A stretch of 64,000 nucleotides of DNA from Roseiarcus sp050012775. GTDB taxonomy: Bacteria > Pseudomonadota > Alphaproteobacteria > Rhizobiales > Beijerinckiaceae. The notes below the pieces were generated by a model. It was not told the origin of the DNA and searched no databases. It saw nothing but the letters and a program-made list of their open reading frames with translations. Positions 24,876 through 35,431 of the stretch are shown in pieces (the first letter of the stretch is position 1; every line of letters starts with the position of its first letter). The translations under genes were made by a program, and so were the position numbers. The stretch covers positions 186,001 to 250,000 of the forward strand of contig JBEKGN010000002.1 of assembly GCA_050012775.1 (NCBI GenBank), given 5' to 3'.

Positions 24876-26993
24876 TTACTCCGCCGCCTCCGCCGCCACG
24901 ATCGTCGCCGGCCCGCCGACCTGCGGCGTCAGCGCGATGCGGCGTTTATGGAAGGCGGCGAGGGTCGAGCGGTGGCCGATGGACACCAGGGTCGTCTCAG
25001 GCAGCGTTCGCGCGATGGCGCGATAGAGATCGGCCTCGCTCTTTTCGTCGAGCGAGGCGGTCGCTTCGTCGAGAAACAGCCAGTTGGGCGCGGCGAGCAG
25101 CGCCCGCGCGACCGCGAGCCGCTGCTGCTCGCCGCCCGAGAGGCGCATTTGCCAATTGTCGCTTTCGTCGAGCTTGTCGGTGAGCGCGGGCAGGCCGGCG
25201 TCCGTCAGGGCGCCGCGCAACGTCTCGTCGGAAAACGCGGCGGCGCTCGCGGGATAGGCGAGGGCGTCGCGCAGCGGTCCGATGGGGATATAGGGCCGCT
25301 GCGGCAGCAGCATGACGCGTGCGGCGGCCGGTTCGCTGATCGTGCCGCGGCCGAACGGCCAGATGCCGGCGATGGCGCGAAACAGCGTCGACTTTCCCGA
25401 ACCGGACGGCCCGACGAGCAACGTCGGTTCGCCGGCTGTGAAGGCGAGATGGTCGATGCGCGCCAGGGCGCGGCCGTCGGGCAGCGCGAGGGACAGATCG
25501 TCGATGGCGATATCGGTCGCGGCGGCGGGCGCGACGAGGGCGTGGGGCGCGCGAGCGCCGGCCTCCTCGGCGCGGGCGATCGCTTCGTCGAACGTCGCCA
25601 GACGTTCGAACGTCGCGCGAAAATCCGCGAGGCCGATGTAGTAGGTCACAAAGAAATTCATCGATTCATTGACGGCGTTGAAAGCGGCGCCGACTTGATT
25701 CAGCGCGCCCATGCTGATCTTGCCGAGAAAATAAAACGGCGCCGCCACGACATAGGGAATGAGCACGGAGGCTTGCCCGTAACTGCGGGTGAAGACGGTC
25801 AGCCATTTCCGCACTTTCACGATGCGCATGTAATTGCCGTACACGTCGCCGAACCGGGCATTGGAGGCTGTCGTTTCGCAGGACTCGCCGTTGAGAAGGG
25901 CGATCTGCTCGCTGTATTCCCGCGCCCGCGCGAGCCCGAAACGGAAGTTCGCCTCGAAACGCTGTTGGGCGAAATAGAGATTCGTCAGCGACCGCCCGAT
26001 CGAATGCGTCACCGCGGTTCCCAGGCCGGTGTAAATCAACGCGACCCAGAACAAGACTCCGGGAATGACGAGCGCCAAGCCTGGCAGCGTAACCCCCGAC
26101 GACAACGTCCACAGAACAATCGCATAGGAGACCAGCGAGGTCAGGTTTTGCAGCGCGACCACGGAATAATTGTAGAGGCCGGCTCCGCTTCCCGTACTGC
26201 CGGTGCCGTCGATGAAGGCGTAAATGTCCTGCGAAATGCGTTGATCCGGGTTGTCGGTGACCCCGCCTTCGAGCAGCATCTTGTAGTGCACGCCCTGACG
26301 CAACCATCGCGCCGTGTAATCGGAGGTCAACCATCGCCGCCAGCGGATGACGAAGGTCGAAGTGACGACATATTCGAGCGTGTAGCTCGCGACCAAAACG
26401 GCGACGACCGGCGTGAACACGAGGAGCAGCTGACGCCAGAATTCGCCCTGATCGGAGTTCTTCAAAGCGTTGGTGAAATCGGCGCGGAAATAGGACAGCC
26501 GCACGTCGAGCGCGACTTCGATCTGATTGATGACGATGAGAAAGACGAGGCTCGCCGTGGCGAGCTTGTTTTGCGCGACGACGATGGCGGGCAGCGGCCA
26601 GACCTTGGTTTGCGTCGGCGCGGTCGCGTTGAAATAGCGGTCGACGATGTTCATCATCCGGTCGACGAGCGGAATGAAGGAAATCGCGTAGACCAGCACG
26701 CCGAACAGCGCGACCGCGAACGCCAGGCTATCGGGCAGCGTGTACGCCTCGTAGCCCGCGGGCCATAGGCCCATCCGGTCGATCAAGAAGGCGATGCCGA
26801 AGACGATGGTTTCGATCGCGAAGATCGCCTTGAAAATCTTCAGGAACGTCGAAAGAGACGTCGAGAGGAACGCCGTGAGCGCGCTCGCGGCGGCGGCGGC
26901 GGCGAGCAGGAACGTCATCGTGTCGGGCTGCTTGAGCCCGACGAGGAGCGCAGCGAGCGCGAAGGCGGCGACGGCGAGGCTCAAGGTTCGCAT
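24876..26993 (-). CDS. ABC transporter with fused membrane and ATPase domains, SbmA/YddA-type
   Basis: Protein of 705 residues. The first 150 residues hold extra hydrophobic helices. The ABC_membrane_2 domain follows (LSYFRADFTNALKNSDQGEFWRQL, split as LSYFRADF and FTNALKNSDQGEFW; NPDQRISQDI is the family's signature loop). The C-terminal ATPase has Walker A VGPSGSGKSTLF, the signature LSGGEQQRLAVARAL, and Walker B WLFLDEATASLDE. Relatives include BacA-like and vitamin B12/peptide transporters (E. coli YddA). ATG 26993 is chosen because the preceding 69 codons read as non-coding Arg/Pro-rich sequence. Confidence 0.87.
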   Translation of the reverse strand: MRTLSLAVAAFALAALLVGLKQPDTMTFLLAAAAAASALTAFLSTSLSTFLKIFKAIFAIETIVFGIAFLIDRMGLWPAGYEAYTLPDSLAFAVALFGVLVYAISFIPLVDRMMNIVDRYFNATAPTQTKVWPLPAIVVAQNKLATASLVFLIVINQIEVALDVRLSYFRADFTNALKNSDQGEFWRQLLLVFTPVVAVLVASYTLEYVVTSTFVIRWRRWLTSDYTARWLRQGVHYKMLLEGGVTDNPDQRISQDIYAFIDGTGSTGSGAGLYNYSVVALQNLTSLVSYAIVLWTLSSGVTLPGLALVIPGVLFWVALIYTGLGTAVTHSIGRSLTNLYFAQQRFEANFRFGLARAREYSEQIALLNGESCETTASNARFGDVYGNYMRIVKVRKWLTVFTRSYGQASVLIPYVVAAPFYFLGKISMGALNQVGAAFNAVNESMNFFVTYYIGLADFRATFERLATFDEAIARAEEAGARAPHALVAPAAATDIAIDDLSLALPDGRALARIDHLAFTAGEPTLLVGPSGSGKSTLFRAIAGIWPFGRGTISEPAAARVMLLPQRPYIPIGPLRDALAYPASAAAFSDETLRGALTDAGLPALTDKLDESDNWQMRLSGGEQQRLAVARALLAAPNWLFLDEATASLDEKSEADLYRAIARTLPETTLVSIGHRSTLAAFHKRRIALTPQVGGPATIVAAEAAE

Positions 26994-27428
26994 GGGACAG
27001 GGACCACGAGATTGTGCGGGGAACGACGAAGGACGCGGACGAAGGACGCGAATGCGCACTAGCAGACCGGCCGGCGCAAAAGAAGGGCGCGCGCGCTCCC
27101 GTTCCATGAATTCTTGGCAAGGTTCGTCCAAAGGGAGAAAAGCGCGGCGGAAGCCGCGCAGCCCTGCAATGTATACAGTCTGCCGGAAAATCTCGGCCAC
27201 CTTTGGCCAGCGTTAGCTTGCGCGGCGTATCGACGACGCCCGACGATCGGAGGCGCGCATTCCCACGCACCACCGGGACGGGCAGAAAACAACAGATTGG
27301 CGCTTGTTTCGGCGCTGCGGCGGCCTGGCCGGCGCGCGTCTTCGCCGAACGGGAGCGCGCTCGCGCAGCGGAAAATTGACAAGCAAGAAATACAGATAGT
27401 ATACATCAGGAAAACGGAGGGAACCCCG
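26994..27428. other. Divergent control region before the vanA-like operon
   Basis: This 435-bp gap contains a GC hairpin (GCGCGGC-GGAA-GCCGCGC, 27142-27159), a GTATAC palindrome at 27171-27176, and a strong rightward promoter at 27376-27405 with a second GTATAC on its -10. No gene is supported between these sites. Confidence 0.55.
27376..27405 (+). promoter_or_regulatory. Strong promoter with operator-like palindrome for the vanA-like operon
   Basis: A consensus TTGACA (27376-27381) is followed, after 18 bp, by TATACA (27400-27405). The palindrome GTATAC (27399-27404) overlaps the -10, so a bound repressor would block polymerase. GntR regulators of the FCD group often bind dyads centred on GTATAC or GTnnAC-like cores, and an FCD regulator is encoded in the operon. 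A second GTATAC lies 228 bp upstream. Confidence 0.6.
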
Positions 27429-28478
27429 ATGGCCGCCAATCCGCCATTTCCTTTGAATGCCTGGTACGCTGCGGCCTACGACTGCGAGGTGCGGCGGGAG
27501 CTGCTGGCGCGCACGATATGCGGCAAGAAGATCGTTCTCTACCGTCGTCGGGACGGCTCCGCCGCGGCGCTGGCGGACGCTTGCTGGCATCGCCTGCTGC
27601 CGTTGTCCCTGGGGCGCCTCGAGGGCGACGAGGTGGTCTGCGGCTACCACGGGCTGGCGTTCGACGCGCGCGGCCGCTGCACATTCATGCCCTCGCAGGA
27701 GACGATCAACCCCTCGGCCAGCGTGCGCGTCTATCCCGTTGTCGAGCGTCACCGTTTCCTCTGGATATGGCCGGGCGATCCGGCGCTCGCCGATCCCGCC
27801 GCGATTCCCGACCTGCACTGGAACCACGATTCGGCGTGGGCGGGCGACGGCAAGCTCATTCCCGTCAAATGCGATTACCGGCTCGTCGTCGACAATCTGA
27901 TGGATCTCACTCACGAGGCCTTCGTCCACGGCTCGAGCATCGGCAATCGCGCGGTCGCCGAGGCGCCGTTCGACGTCACCCATTCCGATCGCTTCGCCAC
28001 CGTCACGCGCTGGATGCGCGACATCGATCCGCCGCCGTTCTGGGCCGGCCAGCTCGGCAAGCCCGGCAAGGTCGACCGCTGGCAGATCATCCGCTTCGAA
28101 GCGCCGTGCACGGTGACCATCGACGTCGGCGTCGCGCCGGCGGGCAGCGGCGCGCCCGAGGGCGACCGCTCTCAGGGCGTCAACGGCTTCGTGCTCAATA
28201 CGATAACGCCCGAGACCGACCGGGCCTGCCATTATTTCTGGGCGTTCGCGCGCAACTACCGGCTCTCCGAGCAGCGCCTCACCAGCGAATTGCGCGAAGG
28301 CGTCTCGCGCATCTTCCGTGAGGACGAATTGATCCTGGAGGCGCAGCAGCGGGCGATCGACGATCATCCCGATCACGTTTTCTACAACCTCAACATCGAC
28401 AGCGGCGCGATGTGGGCGCGGCGACTGATCGACCGGATGATCGCCTCGGAGCAGGCCCCGAGGATGGCGGCCGAATGA
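27429..28478 (+). CDS. Rieske aromatic oxygenase, vanillate O-demethylase oxygenase-like
   Basis: Protein of 349 residues. The N-terminal Rieske [2Fe-2S] site is Cys52-x-His54...Cys71-x2-His74 (ACWHRLLP, VVCGYHGLAF). The mononuclear iron site is in DNLMDLTHEAFVH with His162 and His167 and the bridging Asp159. The start PFPLNAWYAAAYDCEV is typical of VanA. VanA demethylates vanillate to protocatechuate with electrons from VanB, whose homologue lies two genes downstream. The true substrate may be another methoxylated or carboxylated aromatic. GGAGG lies 8 bp before ATG 27429. Confidence 0.88.
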   Translation: MAANPPFPLNAWYAAAYDCEVRRELLARTICGKKIVLYRRRDGSAAALADACWHRLLPLSLGRLEGDEVVCGYHGLAFDARGRCTFMPSQETINPSASVRVYPVVERHRFLWIWPGDPALADPAAIPDLHWNHDSAWAGDGKLIPVKCDYRLVVDNLMDLTHEAFVHGSSIGNRAVAEAPFDVTHSDRFATVTRWMRDIDPPPFWAGQLGKPGKVDRWQIIRFEAPCTVTIDVGVAPAGSGAPEGDRSQGVNGFVLNTITPETDRACHYFWAFARNYRLSEQRLTSELREGVSRIFREDELILEAQQRAIDDHPDHVFYNLNIDSGAMWARRLIDRMIASEQAPRMAAE

Positions 28479-29233
28479 GCGCGCCGATCTCCGACAAGGA
28501 TGCCGCGCCGCAGACCGTGAAGGCGCTGCTGGCGCTGCGCGAGCGCATTCTCGCCGGCGCGTTGAGGCCCGGAGAGCGCATCTCCGAGCTGAGCGCGGTC
28601 GAGCAACTCGGCGTTTCGCGCACGCCGGTGCGCGCGGCGCTGGCGCGGCTGGAGGAGGAGGGGCTGCTCGAAACGATTCCCTCGGGCGGCTATTCCGTGC
28701 GCTCGTTCAGCGAAGCGGACATATTCGATGCGATCGAAGTCCGCGGCGTGCTGGAAGGCGCCGCCGCGCGCATGGCGGCCGAGCGCGGCGTCCCCCAGGC
28801 GCAAATGGCGCCGATCAAGGATTGCGTCGCCACGCTCGACGATCTGGTGCGCCGGCCCGATCTCGGCGTCGAAGGCTTCTCGAACTACGTGCGTCTGAAC
28901 GCGCGCTTTCACGCGCTGCTGTTGCAATTGGCGGCGAGCCCGGCGCTAAGCCGATTGCTCGAGCGCGCGCTCGCCTCGCCCTTCGCCTCGCCGAGCAGCT
29001 TCGTCATGGCGCAATCGGTTCTGCCGGAATCGCGCGTCATTCTGACGATCGCGCAGGAACATCATTGCGCCGCGGTCGACGCGATCCAGAGTCGCGAAGG
29101 CGCGCGCGCCGAAGGGATCATGCGCGAACACTCGCGCCTCGCCCATCGCAATTTGCAACTCGCGCTGCGCAACCGGGAAAGCTTTGCGCTGGTGCCCGGC
29201 GCGGCGCTGATCCGCCGCAGCGCGGACGTCTGA
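28475..29233 (+). CDS. GntR-family regulator, FCD subgroup (VanR-like)
   Basis: Protein of 252 residues starting inside the oxygenase stop (ATGA overlap). The winged helix-turn-helix spans about residues 15-80 (LRERILAGALRPGERISE, LGVSRTPVRAALARLEEEGLL). The FCD effector domain follows (FDAIEVRGVLEGAAARMAAE, with metal-type ligands in NARFHALLLQLA and EHHCAAVDAI). It is the likely aromatic-acid-responsive repressor of this operon, acting at GTATAC sites. A regulator gene between oxygenase and reductase, rather than divergent, is less common and implies autoregulation. Confidence 0.88.
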   Translation: MSAPISDKDAAPQTVKALLALRERILAGALRPGERISELSAVEQLGVSRTPVRAALARLEEEGLLETIPSGGYSVRSFSEADIFDAIEVRGVLEGAAARMAAERGVPQAQMAPIKDCVATLDDLVRRPDLGVEGFSNYVRLNARFHALLLQLAASPALSRLLERALASPFASPSSFVMAQSVLPESRVILTIAQEHHCAAVDAIQSREGARAEGIMREHSRLAHRNLQLALRNRESFALVPGAALIRRSADV

Positions 29234-29254
29234 ATTCGCGGGGAGGCCGAGAGC

Positions 29255-30226
29255 ATGCGCGCCGAACATGTCTGGACCGACGCCACGGTGCGCGCGACGA
29301 GCGCGCTCGCGCGCGACGTGCTCGCCCTAGAGATCGCGCCGCTCGATGGCGCGAGGCTGTGGAGTCCCGGCGCCCACATCGACGTTTCCATCTTGGTCGG
29401 CGCCCGCGCGGAGGTTCGCTCCTATTCGCTCGTGGGCGAATGGAACCCCGCGCGCTATCGGATCGCGGTCAAGCGTCAGCCGCAGGGGCGGGGCGGCTCG
29501 GCCTATATGTGGTCGCTCGAGCCCGGCGCGCGCCTGACCGTCGGCGCGCCCAACAACCGTTTCGAACTGGCCCACGACAGCCCCGATTATCTGCTCGTCG
29601 CCGGCGGCATCGGCATCACGCCGATTCTGGGGATGGCGTCGAGCCTTGCCGCGAGCGGCGCGAATTTTCGCGTTCTCTATGGCGTTCGTTCGCGCGCGGA
29701 CCTCGCGCTGGCCGACGAAATCGGCGCGGCGGTCGGCGATCGGCTGGAGATCTTCGTATCCGGCGAGGGGCGTCGGATCGAGGCGAGCGCCGAGATCGCT
29801 CGGCTCGGCGCGGGGGGCGAGCTCTACCTCTGCGGGCCGCTCGGGATGATCGAGGATTTCCGCCGGGCATGGGGCGCCTCGGGCCGTCCGCCGAGCGCCT
29901 TTCGCGTCGAGACTTTCGGCTCCAGCGGCGCCTTCGCGCCCGAACCGTTCCGCGTGCGCGTTCGAGGACGAGAAATCGAGGTCGCCGTGCCGCGCGATCG
30001 CTCGATGCTGGACGCGCTCGAAGCGGCCGGCGTCGAGATCGTGGCCGACTGCCGCCGCGGCGAATGCGGCGTGTGCGCCGTCGACATCATCGACGTCGAG
30101 GGACGCATCGATCATCGCGACGTCTTTCTGAGCGACCATCAGCGCCGCGACGGGCGCAAGATGTGCCCATGCGTTTCGCGCGCGTCCGGCCAGATCGCGA
30201 TCGACGTCGGTCGGCGCGAGGATTGA
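29255..30226 (+). CDS. PDR/VanB-type oxidoreductase
   Basis: Protein of 323 residues with three modules: a flavin-binding barrel (RSYSLVGEWNPARYRIAVKR, the RxYS motif), an NAD-binding domain (LLVAGGIGITPILGMA, LYLCGPLGMIEDF), and a C-terminal plant-type ferredoxin [2Fe-2S] domain (CRRGECGVC with a later Cys near KMCPC). This order is that of VanB and phthalate dioxygenase reductase. It transfers electrons from NAD(P)H to the Rieske oxygenase two genes upstream. It follows the regulator by 21 bp in one transcription unit. Confidence 0.9.
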   Translation: MRAEHVWTDATVRATSALARDVLALEIAPLDGARLWSPGAHIDVSILVGARAEVRSYSLVGEWNPARYRIAVKRQPQGRGGSAYMWSLEPGARLTVGAPNNRFELAHDSPDYLLVAGGIGITPILGMASSLAASGANFRVLYGVRSRADLALADEIGAAVGDRLEIFVSGEGRRIEASAEIARLGAGGELYLCGPLGMIEDFRRAWGASGRPPSAFRVETFGSSGAFAPEPFRVRVRGREIEVAVPRDRSMLDALEAAGVEIVADCRRGECGVCAVDIIDVEGRIDHRDVFLSDHQRRDGRKMCPCVSRASGQIAIDVGRRED

Positions 30227-30256
30227 AGCGTCGCCGCCATCTGCCCAAACGAAAAA

Positions 30257-30278
30257 GGGGAGGCCTAACGGCCTCCCC
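30257..30278 (-). terminator. Intrinsic terminator of groES-groL (leftward)
   Basis: GGGGAGGCC (30257-30265), loop TAAC, GGCCTCCCC (30270-30278). On the minus strand it is followed by TTTTTCG, so the U-tract serves the leftward groL transcript. It lies 36 bp past the groL stop. Confidence 0.85.
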
Positions 30279-30314
30279 CGGTTCTTGAATCGGCCAAGCG
30301 CCGATGGGGATGGA

Positions 30315-31955
<1,641 letters not shown>

Positions 31956-32016
31956 GTTGTTCAATCTCCTGGCCCGTCGCGGGCCCAATGTCATTCGTGA
32001 GCGGTGAGGAGCCGGA

Positions 32017-32304
32017 TCAGGCGATCACGCCCATGATGTCGGATTCCTTCATGATCAGGAGATCCTGACCGTCGATCTTGACTTCGGTGCCGCTCCACTT
32101 GCCGAACAGCACCTTGTCGCCCTTCTTCACGTCGAGCGGCGTCAGCTTGCCGTTTTCGTCGCGACCGCCGGGGCCGACGGCGATGATTTCGCCCTCTTGC
32201 GGCTTCTCCTTGGCGGTGTCCGGGATAATGATGCCGCCCTTCGTCTTCTCCTCGCCTTCGAGGCGACGGACGACGACGCGGTCATGCAGGGGACGGAATT
32301 TCAT
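32017..32304 (-). CDS. groS: Co-chaperonin GroES
   Basis: Protein of 95 residues beginning KFRPLHDRVVVRRLEGEEK and containing the mobile loop (EEKTKGGIIIPDTAKEK) that docks on GroEL. Full family length. It is the first gene of the heat-shock operon and lies 75 bp downstream of a CIRCE operator. Confidence 0.99.
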   Translation of the reverse strand: MKFRPLHDRVVVRRLEGEEKTKGGIIIPDTAKEKPQEGEIIAVGPGGRDENGKLTPLDVKKGDKVLFGKWSGTEVKIDGQDLLIMKESDIMGVIA

Positions 32305-32379
32305 GAGATTTGCTTCCTATCTCGCGTTCGCCGGCGCATGGAATCCACGCCGGCCGGTTGAGTTGGGTGCGAAGCGCCG

Positions 32380-32406
32380 TTAGCACTCATCTAAACAGAG
32401 TGCTAA
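32380..32406. promoter_or_regulatory. CIRCE operator (HrcA site)
   Basis: TTAGCACTC-N9-GAGTGCTAA is a perfect match to the CIRCE inverted repeat (32380-32388 and 32398-32406). It is extended by one more G/C pair on each side. It lies at the predicted groES transcription start, so HrcA repression of groES-groL is expected. Confidence 0.97.
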
Positions 32407-32418
32407 CGGCCGCCGCTG

Positions 32419-32446
32419 AGATAAGGGGCGGGGCGGGAGGCGTCAA
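32419..32446 (-). promoter_or_regulatory. groES-groL promoter
   Basis: On the minus strand, TTGACG (32446-32441) and TTATCT (32424-32419) are separated by 16 bp. The sequence CTTGACG...CCCCTTATCT also resembles an alphaproteobacterial sigma-32 promoter, so both housekeeping and heat-shock polymerase could use it. The predicted start is about 32412, just before the CIRCE. Confidence 0.65.
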
Positions 32447-32553
32447 GGGGGCGCGCGCGCGGGAGACGCGCGGCTGGGAAAATTTCTTGGCTTTGGTTTA
32501 CGTCGGAACGCGATCCGCATTCGCGCTTCGGCCGAGCGCGCTCCGCGCTCTTC

Positions 32554-34089
32554 TCACGGCCTTTCGATCAGCCGCCTTGCGTCGTCGCGCAGCGCCTTGC
32601 GGGTGTCGTCGCGGCTATAATGCATATGGCCTCCGCCGTAGACTTTCAGGATCAGCCGTCCGGGCGCGCCGTAGTCGGGGATTTGATCGAGCATGAGTTT
32701 CGTGGCGAAATAAGGCGTCTGCAGGTCGGTCAGGCCATGGCTGATCAGAACGCGGAAATTCGGATCCAGCGCCAGCATTTGCCGCAAAGCCGTGATGGAT
32801 TCCGGCGCGTTGAGCTTGCCGCCCCAGTCCCAATGCCCCGCGACCGATTCGTTCAGCAACTCATAGCGATCCTCGACCTTCCAAGCCAATTTGCGCTCGT
32901 AGAGGTCCGTGACCGCGCTCGAAAACGGGCCGTCGAAACCGGACGCGACCGGATCGAGAGAATGGCTCCGGGCCTCGGTCGGGAACGGATCGTAAGCGTC
33001 GATGGAGGCGTCGTAAAAGGCGAGCACCTTGCCCTGCGCGCGTTCGAATTCATGCAGGAATTCGTCTTTTTCGATGTGGCCGCCCAACCGCCGCAGGATT
33101 TGCGGGTCCATGCCCGTCAGAGCTGCGACGCGCTGCTCCATCCGTTCCACGGCCGCATGGTCGCGCGGGCCGCGCAGCCAGTCCTGCAAATAGTCCCCGA
33201 CCGCATAGGCCTCCACGTCGGTGAGATCGCCTGGGGTCACCGGCCCCTTCTTTTCCCGATAGGCCGCCGCATAGGAGGGCAGGCGCGTCAGCAGCGTGAA
33301 AGGCTCGCTCGGGCCGCCGATATAGGCGCCGAAATCCAGCACCGGCGAAATCAGGATCAGGCCGCTGACGCCGACGCCCTGGGCCGTGGCGAGATTTTTC
33401 GCCAGGCGAGGGCCGCGAAAGCCGCCGTAACTCTCGCCGACGATGAACTTCGGCGAGATGAGCCGCTCGTTGGCGGTGAGCCAGCGGCGGATGACGACGC
33501 TCAAGGCGTCGACGTCGCCGTCGACCGACCAGAGCTTTTTCTTCGCCTCCTCGCCGGGCGCGACGATTTTGCTATAGCCGGTCCCCGGCGGGTCGATGAA
33601 GACGAGATCGGTGAAGTCGAGCCAAGTCTCCGCGTTGTCGACGAGGACCGGCGGCGAGGAGGGCGACAAGTCGTTCATCGGCAGGCGCCAAGGGCCAAGC
33701 GCGCCCAATTGCAGCCAGGCCGAGCCCGAGCCGGGTCCGCCGTTGATCGCGAAAGTCACCGGGCGCTTGGCCGAATCGGCGCCGTCGAGCTGGTAGGCCA
33801 CATAGGCGATCTCGGCTTGCGGCGCGCCGTTGTCGTCGGCGAGGCGGAGCGACCCGGCGGTCGCCTTGAACGAGAGGCTGCGGCCTGCGACGTTCAGCGT
33901 GAATTCGGCGGTCGAATCCGCGGGGAGCCGAGGCTTTTCCGATGGCGCCGCTCTTGTTTCTCTTGCAACGGGCTCCGCAGACTTGACGGGCGTCTCCTGC
34001 GCCAGGCCGCGGGGCAGGGCGGCGAGGAGGGCGAAAACGATGAGCGGGAAAAACGAGCGTCGCGCCATCCGCATGTCCGACCTCTTCAT
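32554..34089 (-). CDS. Exported serine carboxypeptidase-like protein (peptidase family S10)
   Basis: Protein of 511 residues with a signal peptide ending near GLAQE, so it is periplasmic. It has the S10 oxyanion region FAINGGPGSGSAWLQLGALGP, the nucleophile Ser220 in VGESYGGFRG, a C-terminal Asp in HGLTDLQTPY, and the catalytic His in GGGHMHY. S10 enzymes remove C-terminal residues from peptides at acid pH; bacterial members are less studied. ATG 34089 has GGGGAA upstream; a start five codons later is equally possible. Confidence 0.87.
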   Translation of the reverse strand: MKRSDMRMARRSFFPLIVFALLAALPRGLAQETPVKSAEPVARETRAAPSEKPRLPADSTAEFTLNVAGRSLSFKATAGSLRLADDNGAPQAEIAYVAYQLDGADSAKRPVTFAINGGPGSGSAWLQLGALGPWRLPMNDLSPSSPPVLVDNAETWLDFTDLVFIDPPGTGYSKIVAPGEEAKKKLWSVDGDVDALSVVIRRWLTANERLISPKFIVGESYGGFRGPRLAKNLATAQGVGVSGLILISPVLDFGAYIGGPSEPFTLLTRLPSYAAAYREKKGPVTPGDLTDVEAYAVGDYLQDWLRGPRDHAAVERMEQRVAALTGMDPQILRRLGGHIEKDEFLHEFERAQGKVLAFYDASIDAYDPFPTEARSHSLDPVASGFDGPFSSAVTDLYERKLAWKVEDRYELLNESVAGHWDWGGKLNAPESITALRQMLALDPNFRVLISHGLTDLQTPYFATKLMLDQIPDYGAPGRLILKVYGGGHMHYSRDDTRKALRDDARRLIERP

Positions 34090-34183
34090 TTCCCCAGGAG
34101 CATTTCACGCCGAGGCGGGGAAAGGCGCCGCGGACGACGGATCGGCGGCGCCCGGGTCGGCAGTCGGACCGGCCCGCCCGCCG

Positions 34184-35431
34184 TCACCGCGCTTTCGGCG
34201 GCGCCGGAGCGAGCGCGGGCCGGCGCGACGACATCACTCTCGAAGCGGCGAACGCCAGCGCCAAACCGATCGCCACGATGACGATCGACATCAGCGGGCG
34301 CACCGTGAACCACGCGATCGCGACCATCAGCGGCCCCAGCGCGAGAGTCAGAACGAACGACGCCAACCCGGCGCCGACGCCGACGAGGGACCCTAGGAAG
34401 GGGATGACGGCGGCGAGCGCGGAAAGCGGAGAAAACGCCAGCGCGAGGCCGATCCACATCGCGCCGAGCGCGACCCCTCGGATGATCCAGGTCATGACCG
34501 CATTCTCGCTCTCCGCCTGCTTGAACATCTGCGCGGCGTCGAGCTGGCCGGGATCGATGATGTAGAGCGTTCCGCCGGCTTTCGTCTGATAAGGGGCGAG
34601 GCTGGCGCCGGCCTGCCGCGCGATGGCGCTGACGGGGCCGTTCGGCGCCAGAGAATAGGAAATCTTGAGATCGCCGATCCGCGGGTCCGCGGGATTGGCG
34701 CCGACGTAGATCGCGCCGTCGACGACTTGCTCATGGGGCGTCTGCCCGGATTGGGCCGCCAGACTCGAAGGATCGACGTCGAACCGCGCCCCGTCGCCCA
34801 ACTGGCCGATGAGGTCGGCGGGCAGCGCGAACGCGCCGAGCTTGGCGTCGCCGGCGGCGAATTCCCGCCCGGCGAAAGCCATCGGCGGATTGGCGTGGCC
34901 GCCCGGCTGGCGGAACGCGCTGGAATCGTTGCGGCTGCTCTTCCACTCGCGCGAATACGCATAGGTTGTCACCGTCTCCTGGCCGCCGCCGAGCTTGTTG
35001 CGCGTCTCCGAATGTTCGTCCTGGCGCCACTGGTACATCTCGACGGCGCGCACCAGCTTCAGCCCGTTCGCCTTGACCGGGAATTGCGGGTCGACGAGCG
35101 GCGCCGTGGCGCTCGCCGCTCCCATCAAATGCACGAGCTTGCCGTCGTCGGCCGGATCGACCTTGCCGGCGTCGACGCTGATCACCGCTCCCGCGCCCTC
35201 GGCGAGGGCGCGCGCGGTGTCGACCGCGCGGCCCTCGTTCCAGAAAATTCCGACGATCGAGGCGATGACCAGAATGAACCCGATCAAGGCGCCGACGAAC
35301 GAATTGATGATCCGCTGCAGCCAGGACGTCGACGTCGTTTCGGTGAAACTGTCGCTCGTCGTGGTCGACAGGACGTCGCCGAGACCGGGGTCGATCGGAC
35401 CGCCAGGGCCGGAATTTCCAGCGTCGCTCAT
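34184..35431 (-). CDS. TMEM43 family membrane protein
   Basis: Protein of 415 residues with one N-terminal membrane helix (SFVGALIGFILVIASIVGIFW) directly followed by NEGRAVDTARAL, the conserved start of the TMEM43/LUMA family. A large extracytoplasmic region follows, containing VRAVEMYQWRQDEH, then three C-terminal helices ending at ALAFAASRVMSSRR. This matches the family's topology. In animals LUMA is an inner nuclear membrane protein; the bacterial role is unknown. It lies 94 bp upstream of the S10 peptidase gene in the same direction. Confidence 0.85.
   Translation of the reverse strand: MSDAGNSGPGGPIDPGLGDVLSTTTSDSFTETTSTSWLQRIINSFVGALIGFILVIASIVGIFWNEGRAVDTARALAEGAGAVISVDAGKVDPADDGKLVHLMGAASATAPLVDPQFPVKANGLKLVRAVEMYQWRQDEHSETRNKLGGGQETVTTYAYSREWKSSRNDSSAFRQPGGHANPPMAFAGREFAAGDAKLGAFALPADLIGQLGDGARFDVDPSSLAAQSGQTPHEQVVDGAIYVGANPADPRIGDLKISYSLAPNGPVSAIARQAGASLAPYQTKAGGTLYIIDPGQLDAAQMFKQAESENAVMTWIIRGVALGAMWIGLALAFSPLSALAAVIPFLGSLVGVGAGLASFVLTLALGPLMVAIAWFTVRPLMSIVIVAIGLALAFAASRVMSSRRPALAPAPPKAR

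Noticed and set aside
27142..27159. GC hairpin upstream of the vanA-like operon as a terminator
   Set aside because: It has no T-run on either side and is not placed after any gene reading into it.
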